A stretch of DNA of 64,000 bases from Streptomyces mashuensis (GTDB taxonomy: Bacteria; Actinomycetota; Actinomycetes; Streptomycetales; Streptomycetaceae), in NCBI RefSeq assembly GCF_014654785.1, contig NZ_BNBD01000002.1, forward strand, positions 434,001 to 498,000, written 5' to 3'. Of this stretch, positions 35,777 through 46,879 are shown piece after piece. The notes under the pieces were generated by a model. That model was not told where the DNA came from. It did no database searches and saw only the letters and a list, made by a program, of their open reading frames with translations. The translations under genes were made by a program, and so were the position numbers. Numbering within the stretch: the stretch's first letter is position 1; the number at the start of each line of letters is the position of its first letter.

Positions 35777-36484
35777 ATGAGCGGGACGGGACGGCTGCGG
35801 CGGTTCGTGGCGCGGCTGCTGCGGCTGGTGCCGCGGACGCGGCGGGGCAGGCGGCGCGCGGTGTGGGCGGCGGTGGCCGGCTGTGTGCTGGCGTTGCTGC
35901 CGGCCACGTGGGTCTGGGCGGCGGGGTCGCCGCGGGTGCGGACGGTGGAGGACGTGCCGTCGGCGCCGGTGGCGATCGTCTTCGGCGCGGGGCTGTGGGA
36001 CGGCGAGCCGTCGCCGTACCTGGCGCACCGGCTGGACGCGGCGGCCCGGCTGTACCGGGCCGGCAAGGTCCGCGTGGTGCTGGTGACGGGCGACAACAGC
36101 CGTACGGACTACGACGAACCGGATGCGATGCGGGCGTATCTGACGAAGCACGGGGTGCCCGGCGACCGGATCGTCAGCGACTTCGCCGGTTTCGACACGT
36201 GGGATTCGTGCGCGCGGGCGCGCCGGGTGTTCGGCGTGCGGCAGGCGGTGCTGGTGAGCCAGGGCTTCCACATACGCCGGGCGCTGGCGCTGTGCGGGGC
36301 GGCCGGCATCGAGGCGTACGGGGTGGGCGTGCCCGCCGTGCACGACGTCACCTGGTACGCGGGCGGGGCCCGGGAGGTCTTCGCGGCGGGCAAGGCGGCC
36401 TTCGACGCGACGGTCCGGCCGGGGCCCACCTTCCTGGGGCCGCACGAGCCGGGCGTGGAGCGGGCGCTGGCCGAGGCGGGCTGA
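35777..36484 (+). CDS. SanA/ElyC-type DUF218 membrane protein
   Basis: A 235-residue protein. A basic start and one TM segment (about 30-50, [19 protein letters not shown]) lead to an extracytoplasmic DUF218 domain: [39 protein letters not shown] and [13 protein letters not shown]. Relatives affect envelope permeability (vancomycin exclusion) and lipid-carrier or peptidoglycan metabolism. GGGGAGG precedes ATG 35777. It is divergent from dgt. Confidence 0.87.
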   Translation: MSGTGRLRRFVARLLRLVPRTRRGRRRAVWAAVAGCVLALLPATWVWAAGSPRVRTVEDVPSAPVAIVFGAGLWDGEPSPYLAHRLDAAARLYRAGKVRVVLVTGDNSRTDYDEPDAMRAYLTKHGVPGDRIVSDFAGFDTWDSCARARRVFGVRQAVLVSQGFHIRRALALCGAAGIEAYGVGVPAVHDVTWYAGGAREVFAAGKAAFDATVRPGPTFLGPHEPGVERALAEAG

Positions 36485-36495
36485 TCCTCCGGGGG

Positions 36496-37485
36496 TCAGG
36501 CGCGCCTGGGCTCGCGGCCGTTGATGGCGTCGAGGTACAGCTTGAAGATCTCGTCGTCGTTGACCGGGCTGTACGAGATCTTGTCGCTGTCCTCGCCGTC
36601 GGGGCCGCCGCCGTTGAGGCCGCCGAGCACCCCCACGACGTCGCCCGTCCTCGTCTTCTCGTCGAAGTGGATCAGCCAGGGGCTGCCGGAGGTGCCGGAG
36701 AAGAAGCCGTTGCAGCGCATCCTCAGCTGCCGGAAACCCTCCAGCCGGCTGGTGAGGGCGGTGCAGCGGACGGCCTGGTCGGCGGGGTCGCTGTCGGCGG
36801 CCGGGTAGCCGATGACGGTGACCCGGTTGACCCAGCCGGGGGTGCGGGCGAGGCGGTTGGCTCCGGTGACGCGCTCGACCGGGCGGCCGCGGCCGTCGGC
36901 CTTGACCGTGGCGAAGGCGAAGTCGTAGTCGGAGCCGGGCCCGGTGTCCTGGCGGCGGGGGTCGACGAAGGTGCGGTCGACGGCCCAGACGCCGTACGGC
37001 TGCTTGCCCTCGCCCTTCCGGTAGCCGGGGACGAAGGCGGCGTCGTCGCCCATGCCGCAGTGGCCGGCGGTGAGGATCAGGTTGCCCTTGGGGCTGTGCA
37101 CGACGCTGGCGGTGCAGTGGTGGTCCCGCATGTCCTCGCCGACGTAGAAGATCACGCCGACCGAGGGCACGCCGTCGAAGTGCTGGGCGCTGCCGTTGAG
37201 CGGCCGGGCCGCGTCGGCGGAGTCGGCGGCGCCGGCATCGGCCTCGCCGGGGCCGGTCCCGGCCGGTCCCCGGTCGCCGTCGGCGGAGTCGTCGAGCGAG
37301 GCCGACATGCGCGACGGCCCCCAGAACCGCCGGGCCTCCTCGCTGGACCAGCTGCCGCCCCGCCCGTGCCCGCCGGCCCCCTTGGGCACGGCCGCCGCGA
37401 GCGCGACCACGTACAGCCCCGCGAGCACGGCCCGGACCCAGCGGGCCCGGCTCCACCGGGAGAAACGCACAAGCACCCCCACCAC
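36496..37485 (-). CDS. membrane-anchored trypsin-like serine protease
   Basis: A 329-residue S1-type protease. The N-terminal TM or signal (about 17-35, VRAVLAGLYVVALAAAVPKG) is followed by a linker rich in Gly/Ala/Asp. The triad is visible: His in LILTAGHCGM, Asp in DYDFAFATV and Ser in GTSGSPWLIHF. Cys in DHHCTAS pairs with AGHC as in trypsins. It has no PDZ domain, so it is not HtrA. Starts at GTG 37485, 37482 or 37470 are all possible; none has a clear Shine-Dalgarno. Substrates unknown. Confidence 0.85.
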   Translation of the reverse strand: MVGVLVRFSRWSRARWVRAVLAGLYVVALAAAVPKGAGGHGRGGSWSSEEARRFWGPSRMSASLDDSADGDRGPAGTGPGEADAGAADSADAARPLNGSAQHFDGVPSVGVIFYVGEDMRDHHCTASVVHSPKGNLILTAGHCGMGDDAAFVPGYRKGEGKQPYGVWAVDRTFVDPRRQDTGPGSDYDFAFATVKADGRGRPVERVTGANRLARTPGWVNRVTVIGYPAADSDPADQAVRCTALTSRLEGFRQLRMRCNGFFSGTSGSPWLIHFDEKTRTGDVVGVLGGLNGGGPDGEDSDKISYSPVNDDEIFKLYLDAINGREPRRA

Positions 37486-37584
37486 GTCAGGAAGGTAGTC
37501 GACAGGCTAGCCGCAACCTTCCGTGACACCGAGTACCGGCATGCCCTGCGTGCGGCCGGGGCGCGCGGATCGCCCCCAATGTCC

Positions 37585-38370
37585 TCACCAGCCCCACTGG
37601 TCCAGGGCGAGCTTGCACACGAGGGCCACCACGACGACCACGAGCACGCCGCGCACGAACCCGCTGCCCCGTTTCAGGGCCATCCGCGCGCCGACCGCGC
37701 CGCCGGTGAGGTTGCACAGCGCCATGGGGACGGCCACCTGCCACAGCACGGCGCCCTGGAGCGTGAAGGTGACCAGGGCGCCCACATTGGTGCAGACGTT
37801 GACGATCTTCGCGGTGCCGGAGGCGGACACCAGGTCCATGTGCAGGATGCCGGCGAGCGCGAGCACCAGGAAGGTGCCGGTGCCGGGCCCGATCAGGCCG
37901 TCGTAGAAGCCGATGCCCAGGCCCGCGACGAGTACGGCGACGGCCACGCGCCGCCGGGTCGGCACCTCGCCGGCCCGCGCGGTCACCCCGAAGGAGGGCC
38001 GCAGCAGCAGGAACGCGAGCACGGCGAGCAGCACGGCCATGATGAGCGGCCGCAGCACGGCGCTGTCGATCCCGGCCGCGAGCGAGGCCCCGGCCAGCGA
38101 ACCGCCGAGCGCGGCGAGCCCGACCCGGAACGCGGTGCGCAGGTCCAGGGGCGCCCGCCGGGCGTACGCGACGGCCGCCGCGGCCGTCCCGCAGATGGCC
38201 ACGGCCTTGTTGGTGCCCAGCACCTGCACGGGCGGCGCCCCCGGCAGCCCCACGAGCAACGCGGGCAACTGCACCAGCCCGCCGCCGCCCACCACGGCGT
38301 CCACCCACCCCGCCCCCGCGGCGGCAAGGCACAGCAGGAGCAGGGTCGTCAGCGATATGTCGGTGCTCAC
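37585..38370 (-). CDS. TauE/SafE family sulfite/anion exporter
   Basis: A 261-residue membrane protein with about eight hydrophobic helices in two repeats (AAAGAGWVDAVVGGGGLVQL and GFYDGLIGPGTGTFLVLALA are the paired TauE half-motifs). The family exports sulfite, sulfoacetate or other organo-anions. GTG 38370 starts MSTDISLTTLLLL. No sulfur-metabolism gene is adjacent, so the substrate is open. Confidence 0.88.
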   Translation of the reverse strand: MSTDISLTTLLLLCLAAAGAGWVDAVVGGGGLVQLPALLVGLPGAPPVQVLGTNKAVAICGTAAAAVAYARRAPLDLRTAFRVGLAALGGSLAGASLAAGIDSAVLRPLIMAVLLAVLAFLLLRPSFGVTARAGEVPTRRRVAVAVLVAGLGIGFYDGLIGPGTGTFLVLALAGILHMDLVSASGTAKIVNVCTNVGALVTFTLQGAVLWQVAVPMALCNLTGGAVGARMALKRGSGFVRGVLVVVVVALVCKLALDQWGW

Positions 38371-38513
38371 CGGGGGGATCGTAGGGCCTGGGCGCCCGGC
38401 CGTCGCGGACCGCCCGCCCGGCCTCCGCCACCAACCACCGGCACCCGCCGCCCCACGCGTATACGCTGACCGCAGGACGTGCCGAGTCGCGGAAGGCCAC
38501 GGAGGCGACGGAG

Positions 38514-39431
38514 ATGACGGGCTGGACCACGCGTGACATCCCGGACCAGAGCGGGCGCACCGCCGTGGTGACCGGGGCGAACAGCGGCATCGGGTACGTG
38601 ACCGCGCGCGAGCTGGCGCGGCGCGGGGCGCGGGTGGTGCTCGCGTGCCGGGACACCACGCGCGGCAAGGCCGCCGAGGAGCTGATGCGCGCTCAGGCGC
38701 CCGGTTGTGACGTGCGGTTGGCCGAGCTGGACCTGGCGGACCTGACGTCGGTGCGGACGTTCGCCACGGAGCTGCGCGAGGAGCGGGTGGACCTCCTCGT
38801 CAACAACGCCGGCGTCATGGCGCTGCCGCACCGGCGCACCGTCGACGGGTTCGAGATGCAGTTCGGCACCAACCACCTGGGGCACTTCGCGCTGACCGGG
38901 CTGCTGCTGCCGCGGCTGCGGGCGGCGGGGCCCGGGGCGCGGGTGGTGACCGTGTCCAGCGGGCTGCACTTCCTGGGCACCGTGGACCCGCGCGACCCGC
39001 AGATGGACCACCGCTACCGCCGCTGGGCCGCGTACGGGCGGTCCAAGAGCGCCAACCTGCTCTTCACGCACGAGCTGGCGCGCCGGCTGGCCGCCGAGGG
39101 CTCGCCGGTCGTCGCGGCGGCGGCCCACCCGGGGTACGCCTCGACCAACCTCCAGACCGCCGCGGCCCGCATGGAGGACCGGGCGTGGGCCGAGCAGGCC
39201 GTCCGCCTGCTGAACCGCCTGGTGGCGCAGAGCCCCGAGGACGGTGCCCTGCCCTCGCTGTACGCGGCCACCGCGGCCGGCGTCCGCCCGGACGACTTCG
39301 TCGGCCCCCGCGTCCAGCTGTGGCGCGGCTCCCCCACACGCTCCGTCCGCGCGCCCTGGACCCTCGACGACCGCGCGAGCGCGGGCCTGTGGACGCTCTC
39401 GGAGCGCCTCACGGGCGTGACCTACGCCTGA
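38514..39431 (+). CDS. short-chain dehydrogenase/reductase
   Basis: A 305-residue NAD(P)-dependent SDR of the WWOX/retinol-dehydrogenase-like group. Cofactor motif TGANSGIGYVTARELA (T-G-x3-G-x-G), LLVNNAGVMALP, catalytic Ser in TVSSGLHFLG and Tyr-x3-Lys in AAYGRSKSANLLF. GGAGG precedes the ATG. It is divergent from the TauE gene. The substrate is unknown. Confidence 0.92.
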   Translation: MTGWTTRDIPDQSGRTAVVTGANSGIGYVTARELARRGARVVLACRDTTRGKAAEELMRAQAPGCDVRLAELDLADLTSVRTFATELREERVDLLVNNAGVMALPHRRTVDGFEMQFGTNHLGHFALTGLLLPRLRAAGPGARVVTVSSGLHFLGTVDPRDPQMDHRYRRWAAYGRSKSANLLFTHELARRLAAEGSPVVAAAAHPGYASTNLQTAAARMEDRAWAEQAVRLLNRLVAQSPEDGALPSLYAATAAGVRPDDFVGPRVQLWRGSPTRSVRAPWTLDDRASAGLWTLSERLTGVTYA

Positions 39432-39454
39432 GCCCCCCGCGAACAACAAGGACG

Positions 39455-40039
39455 TCACTCCAGGCCCGCCGACTCCAGCAGCCGGCGGGTGATCTCGCCG
39501 TCGATGCGGTCGGTCAGGGCCGCCAGGGGGGCTGCACCCTCGCGTAAAAGGCCGCGGCGGTGGGCGGTGCGGGCGGCCGTCTCCACGTAGTGCCACAGCA
39601 GGGGGTTGGCGGCCAGGACGCGGGGGTCGAGTTCCACGCGGTTGCCGCCGGCGTCGCGCAGGACGAGGCGCGGTGCGACGCCGTCCGCGCGGCGGACCTG
39701 GGTGAGCAGGTCGGTGCGGACCCGGTGCTCGCGGAACAGCCCGCGCGCCGCGAGCCAGTTGTCGCCCGCCGTGATCCGCACCGGACGCAGGACGGCGACC
39801 AGGGTGCCGCCGAGCACCACCCAGCAGCAGCCGCGCAGCCCGTCGAGGCCGCCGCGGGCCACGTCGGCCGCGACCAGGGCCCCGGTGAGCGCCAGCCCGC
39901 ACCACCACGCCACGCGGGCCTCCCGGCGCCAGGTGCGGTCCCAGGCCGGCACGCCCCGGCCCGGAGAACGCCTCCCGGGCGGTCTGCCGTGTTCCACCCG
40001 CCCGCGTGCCCGCGGACGCGGTGTCGGTCGCCGTCCCAT
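39455..40039 (-). CDS. PH-like domain membrane protein, function unknown
   Basis: A 194-residue protein. A basic, Pro/Arg-rich N-terminus (about 1-40) is followed by two close hydrophobic segments (VAWWCGLALTGALVAADVA and CCWVVLGGTLVAVLRPVRI) and a PH-like domain (RVRTDLLTQVRRADGVAPRL, VLRDAGGNRVELDPRVL). TAGCTT lies 7 nt before ATG 40039, with no Shine-Dalgarno, suggesting a leaderless transcript. It is convergent with the SDR gene and divergent from the APC transporter. Confidence 0.72.
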   Translation of the reverse strand: MGRRPTPRPRARGRVEHGRPPGRRSPGRGVPAWDRTWRREARVAWWCGLALTGALVAADVARGGLDGLRGCCWVVLGGTLVAVLRPVRITAGDNWLAARGLFREHRVRTDLLTQVRRADGVAPRLVLRDAGGNRVELDPRVLAANPLLWHYVETAARTAHRRGLLREGAAPLAALTDRIDGEITRRLLESAGLE

Positions 40040-40102
40040 GAGGCCGAAGCTAGGCCCGGTCCGCCGGGTCCGCCCCCGCTGTTGACGACGTGCTGACGCC
40101 GC

Positions 40103-40195
40103 CTTGGTGAATCCTTGCGCCCCGCTGACGCCCGGCCCGGACCGGAGGAGCCGCGGCGTCAAGAACGCGTACGGATTCCCCCCGCATCCGCCAAG
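40103..40195 (+). promoter_or_regulatory. structured 5' leader of the APC transporter gene
   Basis: Nested complementary segments form one long arm: CTTGG (40103-40107) with CCAAG (40191-40195), AATCC (40110-40114) with GGATT (40173-40177), and TGACGCC (40126-40132) with GGCGTCA (40155-40161). The ascending strand contains GGTGAATCC, a string also found in the ydaO (c-di-AMP) riboswitch. The rest of that consensus is not clearly present. A CCGCGCG-CTC-CGCGCGG hairpin (40215-40231) follows before the ATG at 40274. Confidence 0.45.
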
Positions 40196-40273
40196 ACGGC
40201 GCCAAGGCCCGGCGCCGCGCGCTCCGCGCGGGCGCAGGCTGAGCGCTCCGACGCAACGGAGGTACCACAAAAG

Positions 40274-42145
40274 ATGTCCATCCCGGCCACGACGGAGCAC
40301 GCCACCGGCACCCGGGAAGAACCGCCGGATACCGGGGCCGCGCACCCCGGCGACCGGCACCGGCTCACCGCCACCCAGGGGCTCGCGGCCCTGTCCCTCG
40401 ACGCCATGGCGTCGGTGGCGTACGGCCCCGAGTCGATCGTGCTCGTGCTGGCCGCGGCGGGGGCGCACGGCCTGGGCTGCACGCTCCCCGTCACGCTGGC
40501 CATCGCCGCGCTGCTCGCGGTGCTCGTGGCCTCGTACCGCCAGGTCATCGCGGCCTTCCCGGACGGCGGCGGCTCGTACGCCGTCGCCAAGCGCCACCTG
40601 GGCCGGCGGACGAGTCTGTTCACCGCGGCCTCCCTCGTCCTCGACTACGTCCTCAACGTCGCCGTCTCCGTCACGGCCGGCGTCGCGGCCCTCACCTCCG
40701 CGGTGCCGTCCCTCTACGACCACCGCCTGGGGATCTGCCTGGGCGTGCTGGCCCTTGTCACGGGCGTCAACCTGCGCGGCATCGCCGACTCGGCGAAGGC
40801 GTTCCTCGTGCCCACCGCCGTGTTCGTCGGCTCGGTCCTCGTCCTGATCGTCGTCGGTCTCCTCCGCGACGCGCCCGCGAGCACCGAGGCCGCCGCCGGG
40901 CACGCCTCCGCGCTCGCCGGCGGCGCCACCACCGTCGGCGCCCTGCTGCTGCTCAAGGCGTTCGCCGCCGGCTGCTCCGCGCTGACCGGCGTGGAGGCCG
41001 TCGCCAACGCCGTCCCGTCCTTCCGCGCCCCCGCCGCCCGCCGCGCCCAGCGCACCGAGGTGGCGCTGGGCGCGCTGCTGGGCGTGATGCTCGTGGGCCT
41101 GTCGGTGCTGATCGGCCGGTTCCACCTCCAGCCCGTGGAGGGCGTGACGGTCCTCGCCCAGCTCGCCGACGCCTCGCTCGGCCACAACTGGGCCTTCTAC
41201 GTCGTGCAGTTCGCCACCGTCGTGCTGCTGGCGCTGGCCGCGAACACCTCGTTCGGCGGGCTGCCGGTGCTCATGGGCCTGCTGGCCCGCGACAACCACC
41301 TCCCGCACGTCTTCGGCCTCAAGGCCGACCGGCAGGTCCACCGGCACGGCGTGCTGGCGCTCGCCGCCGTCTCCGCGCTGCTGCTCGTCCTGTCCGGCGG
41401 CGACGTCAACACCCTGGTGCCGCTCTTCGCCATCGGGGTGTTCGTGGGCTTCACCGTCTGCCAGGCCGGTATGGTCCGGCACTGGCGGGAGGAACGTTCC
41501 GCCGGCTGGCGCGGCAAGGCCGCGCTCAACGGCTTCGGCGCGCTCCTCACCGGCGTCTCCGCGATCGTCGTCACCACCACCAAGTTCACCGAGGGCGCCT
41601 GGCTCGTCGTGGTGGCCCTGCCCCTGCTGGTCCTGCTCTTCGAGGCCGTGCACCGCGCCTACGCCCGCATCGGCGAGCGGCTGGAACTGGGCCGGGTGCC
41701 CGAGCCGCCGCGCCGCTGCCACTCCGTGGTCGTCGTTCCCGTCTCCTCCCTGTCCCGGCTCACCAGCGAGGCCCTGACAGCCGCCGTGTCCCTGGGCGAC
41801 GAGGTGGTGGCGGTCACCGTCACGCACCCCGACCCCGAGGGCCGGCGCGCGGCCGAGTCGCTGCGCCGCGACTGGGAGCTGTGGAACCCGGGCGTGGAGC
41901 TCGTGGAGCTGCCCACGCCCTCCCGCTCCCTGGGCCGGCCCCTCGTCGACTGCGTACGCGACCTCACCGGCCGGCACCCCGACAACCGCGTCACCGTGCT
42001 CATCCCCGAGGTGGAGCCGGCGCACCTGTGGCAGCGGCTGCTGCAGAACCAGCGCGGCGCCGTCGTCGCCCACGCGGTGCGCCGCGACACCGACGCGGTG
42101 ATCTGCCGGCTGCGGTTCCGCATCGAGGCGCCGACGGGCCGCTGA
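40274..42145 (+). CDS. APC-superfamily permease, KimA-like
   Basis: A 623-residue transporter. About 12 TM helices start at LTATQGLAALSLDAMASVAY, whose SLDAMASVAYGPE stretch is typical of APC members related to KimA (YdaO), a high-affinity K+ importer of similar length. The last ~160 residues are a cytosolic domain (CHSVVVVPVSSLSRLTSEAL, VLIPEVEPAHLWQRLLQNQR), as in KimA, where it binds nucleotides. It could still be an amino acid permease. ACGGAGG lies upstream of ATG 40274, after a structured leader. Confidence 0.8.
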   Translation: MSIPATTEHATGTREEPPDTGAAHPGDRHRLTATQGLAALSLDAMASVAYGPESIVLVLAAAGAHGLGCTLPVTLAIAALLAVLVASYRQVIAAFPDGGGSYAVAKRHLGRRTSLFTAASLVLDYVLNVAVSVTAGVAALTSAVPSLYDHRLGICLGVLALVTGVNLRGIADSAKAFLVPTAVFVGSVLVLIVVGLLRDAPASTEAAAGHASALAGGATTVGALLLLKAFAAGCSALTGVEAVANAVPSFRAPAARRAQRTEVALGALLGVMLVGLSVLIGRFHLQPVEGVTVLAQLADASLGHNWAFYVVQFATVVLLALAANTSFGGLPVLMGLLARDNHLPHVFGLKADRQVHRHGVLALAAVSALLLVLSGGDVNTLVPLFAIGVFVGFTVCQAGMVRHWREERSAGWRGKAALNGFGALLTGVSAIVVTTTKFTEGAWLVVVALPLLVLLFEAVHRAYARIGERLELGRVPEPPRRCHSVVVVPVSSLSRLTSEALTAAVSLGDEVVAVTVTHPDPEGRRAAESLRRDWELWNPGVELVELPTPSRSLGRPLVDCVRDLTGRHPDNRVTVLIPEVEPAHLWQRLLQNQRGAVVAHAVRRDTDAVICRLRFRIEAPTGR

Positions 42146-42165
42146 GCACGTACGGACGAGAGGAC

Positions 42166-42197
42166 GGATGAGGGGGCCCGGGCGGGCCCCCTCATCC
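42166..42197. terminator. bidirectional hairpin terminator
   Basis: A 14-bp perfect stem (42166-42179 with 42184-42197) with a GGGC loop sits between the convergent APC transporter (ends 42145) and the winged-helix regulator (ends 42212). Confidence 0.8.
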
Positions 42198-42211
42198 ATA
42201 CGTCACGGCCG

Positions 42212-43270
42212 TCACATGGCGGCCGGCGTCGACCGCCCCGGCACGTGACCGCCCTGCGCCCGCTCCGGCACCGCCGAGCGGGCCTTGGAGCGCGGCTGCG
42301 GCGTCCGGTGGCCGCCGCGCAGCAGCGCCGCGCCCAGCGGCGTGAGCGTGTGCATCACGGCGCTGCCGTTGCGCAGCGTCAGGACGAGCCCGGCCTCGCG
42401 CAGCACGCCGGCGTGCTGGCTGGCCGAGGCCGCCGACACGCCGACGCGGCGGGCCAGTTCGCTCGTGGTGCAGCCGCCGCCTATCGAGCCGAGCACCACC
42501 GAGCGGGTGTGCCCCACCAGCTTGCCCAGCGACCGCGGCGCCTGCGGCACCACGGGCGCCGACTCCGACATCGTGCGCGCCGGATAGACGAGCACCGGCG
42601 TCAGGTCCGCGTTCTGCAGCGACACCGGGGTGCGGCGGCAGAAGAACGACGGCTGGAGCAGCAGCCCGCGGCCCCCCAGGTGCAGGTCCCGGTCGACCGG
42701 GTAGTCGACCTCCAGCACCGGGGCGTTCCAGCGCATGGTGGGCGGCAGCGACGACAGCAGGGCGTCCGCGCCGCCGTCCAGCAGCGCCCGGCCGCGCACC
42801 GCGCGGTCCGCCTCGATCTGGGCCTGGATGTGCGACCAGTACGGGGCGATGGCGGCGTCGTGGTAGGCGTGCAGCGCCCCGATCAGCTTGGTGAAGGCGC
42901 GGGCGTCGCCGTCGCCCAGCGATCGTATCCAGGCGGGCAGCGTGCGGACGGTGGGCAGCCGGCCCAGTTCCTCGTGGATCCGCTCGGCCGGCGTGGCCCG
43001 CAGGGCCTCCATACCGGGAGCCAGTCCGTGTAAGCCTTCGGCCGGCGTGAGGAAGTCCGGGAAATAACCACGCGGTGGAACCAGAGGTGCCAGCAGCCGC
43101 GTTTCACCATTCAACCGAGTACGGGTTTCCGACCGCCAATCGCCGAAGATCGACTCGCCTTGTTTGTCCCGGAGCCGGTGCAGGCTCAATACGGTTTCCC
43201 AGAGTACGTCCGGGTCTCCGGCCAGGCGCAACCGGGCCAGATCGAGTCCAGTGAAATGGACACGCAGCAC
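42212..43270 (-). CDS. ArsR-like winged-helix regulator with a long N-terminal domain
   Basis: A 352-residue regulator of a type common in Streptomyces. The N-terminal ~220 residues (HFTGLDLARLRLAGDPDVLW, ...) form a domain without a known ligand. The C-terminal helix-turn-helix is TTSELARRVGVSAASASQHA (about 280-300), with VLREAGLVLTLRNGSAVMHT as wing. A basic tail follows. GTG 43270 is chosen because TGTGGGGG lies 4 nt upstream; ATG 43324 is the longer option. No target operon is adjacent. Confidence 0.82.
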   Translation of the reverse strand: MLRVHFTGLDLARLRLAGDPDVLWETVLSLHRLRDKQGESIFGDWRSETRTRLNGETRLLAPLVPPRGYFPDFLTPAEGLHGLAPGMEALRATPAERIHEELGRLPTVRTLPAWIRSLGDGDARAFTKLIGALHAYHDAAIAPYWSHIQAQIEADRAVRGRALLDGGADALLSSLPPTMRWNAPVLEVDYPVDRDLHLGGRGLLLQPSFFCRRTPVSLQNADLTPVLVYPARTMSESAPVVPQAPRSLGKLVGHTRSVVLGSIGGGCTTSELARRVGVSAASASQHAGVLREAGLVLTLRNGSAVMHTLTPLGAALLRGGHRTPQPRSKARSAVPERAQGGHVPGRSTPAAM

Positions 43271-43525
43271 CAAACCCCCACAACAGACATCGGCAACCTC
43301 CCCCCGCTCACTGAGTATGCACACCGATACGAGGTGTTACCACGTCCTTTTGGCCACAGTTGAAAGGACTCGCGGCGAACATCGCAGAAGCGAAATGCTA
43401 TTCACGCACTCAGGGCCCGCCGCTCGTTCCCGTGGGGGGTGGCGAGCGGAAAAGCGGCCGCTGAGTACGCGAGTTGCCGCCCGAGCCGATGCGGGCGGCA
43501 ACAACTCCCGGTGGGGGAGTAAAGA

Positions 43526-43555
43526 GGGGCGGCGCTCCCGCACGGGCGCCGCCCC
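43526..43555. terminator. hairpin
   Basis: A 10-bp perfect GC stem (43526-43535 with 43546-43555) with a 10-nt loop. On the plus strand it is preceded by AAAGA and followed by TTCG. It may act as a back-up terminator for ppdK. Confidence 0.5.
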
Positions 43556-43629
43556 TTCGCCGTGCCCGCAAGGTCACGGCCCGCCCGTTACGGCACGGTT
43601 ACCGCTCCCTTACGGGCCGCGGGCAAGCA

Positions 43630-43666
43630 CAGGAGGGGCAGCCCCCTACGGGAGCCACCCCTCCTG
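43630..43666 (-). terminator. probable ppdK terminator
   Basis: A 9-bp perfect stem CAGGAGGGG/CCCCTCCTG (43630-43638 with 43658-43666) lies 78 bp after the ppdK stop. Confidence 0.5.
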
Positions 43667-43743
43667 CCGGGCCGGACCGCCCTTGGGGGTGAGGGTCGAG
43701 GTCATCCCAACAGCGGGTCCGGAGCCTGGTGTTCAGCCGGTGG

Positions 43744-46461
<2,718 letters not shown>

Positions 46462-46733
46462 GGGAATCGACTCCTCACTGGGGCCTCCCGGGACGCTGAG
46501 GGGGGAGGGCTGCCCTGACGGCGGGGAGCGTACCCAGATCGAAGGCTTCTGAGGAGCTCTACTCCGCCAACCTGGGGGCGCGAACGCCGTTCCACCAGCA
46601 GATCGAAAGTTGAGCGCTCATATGAGCCCCTCACCCACCTCCTTCACTTCTTGAATACAAGATGACCGAAGGTCGTCGCACCCTTACACGCTGCCGAAAG
46701 AATCGTCCGTCCGCCATCGGAGGATGAACGCAG
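46462..46733. other. ppdK upstream region
   Basis: About 270 bp without a gene. It contains the ppdK Shine-Dalgarno and a perfect 12-bp palindrome GCTCATATGAGC (46616-46627), a plausible operator about 155 bp upstream of the start. The stretch 46640-46700 is relatively A/T-rich. No clear -35/-10 pair stands out. Confidence 0.45.
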
Positions 46734-46760
46734 AAGGGGTGGCACGCAGTGCCACCCCTT
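46734..46760. terminator. hairpin terminator downstream of dusB
   Basis: A 12-bp perfect stem AAGGGGTGGCAC/GTGCCACCCCTT (46734-46745 with 46749-46760) with a 3-nt loop. On the minus strand it lies 119 bp after the dusB stop. Confidence 0.65.
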
Positions 46761-46879
46761 GGAGAGGTGCAAGCCCTCGACGGCCGCTCATCTGAGCACA
46801 CCCCCTATCAGGCGTGGCGAGAATCACTCGCCGTTCAGCCGCCGTTCGGGTGCCGTGGAGCCTGCGGAAAGCCTCCGGC

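Larger units (their letters stand above)
43271..43743. other. intergenic region between the winged-helix regulator and ppdK
   Basis: About 470 bp without a credible gene. It holds the regulator's promoter region at the left, and two hairpins: a 10-bp stem at 43526-43535/43546-43555 and a 9-bp stem at 43630-43638/43658-43666. The second lies downstream of ppdK and is its likely terminator. The part 43271-43500 is less G/C-rich than the surroundings. Confidence 0.6.

Noticed and set aside
32704..36096. A 1130-codon open frame on the minus strand, seemingly a giant fusion protein
   Set aside because: Only 32704-33972 is coding (the flavoprotein). The upstream part runs antisense-frame through the palindromic element and dgt, with Pro/Arg-rich composition and no domain.
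40103..40195. A confident c-di-AMP (ydaO) riboswitch call
   Set aside because: Only GGTGAATCC and the transporter type fit; the other conserved blocks could not be placed, so it is listed only as a structured leader.
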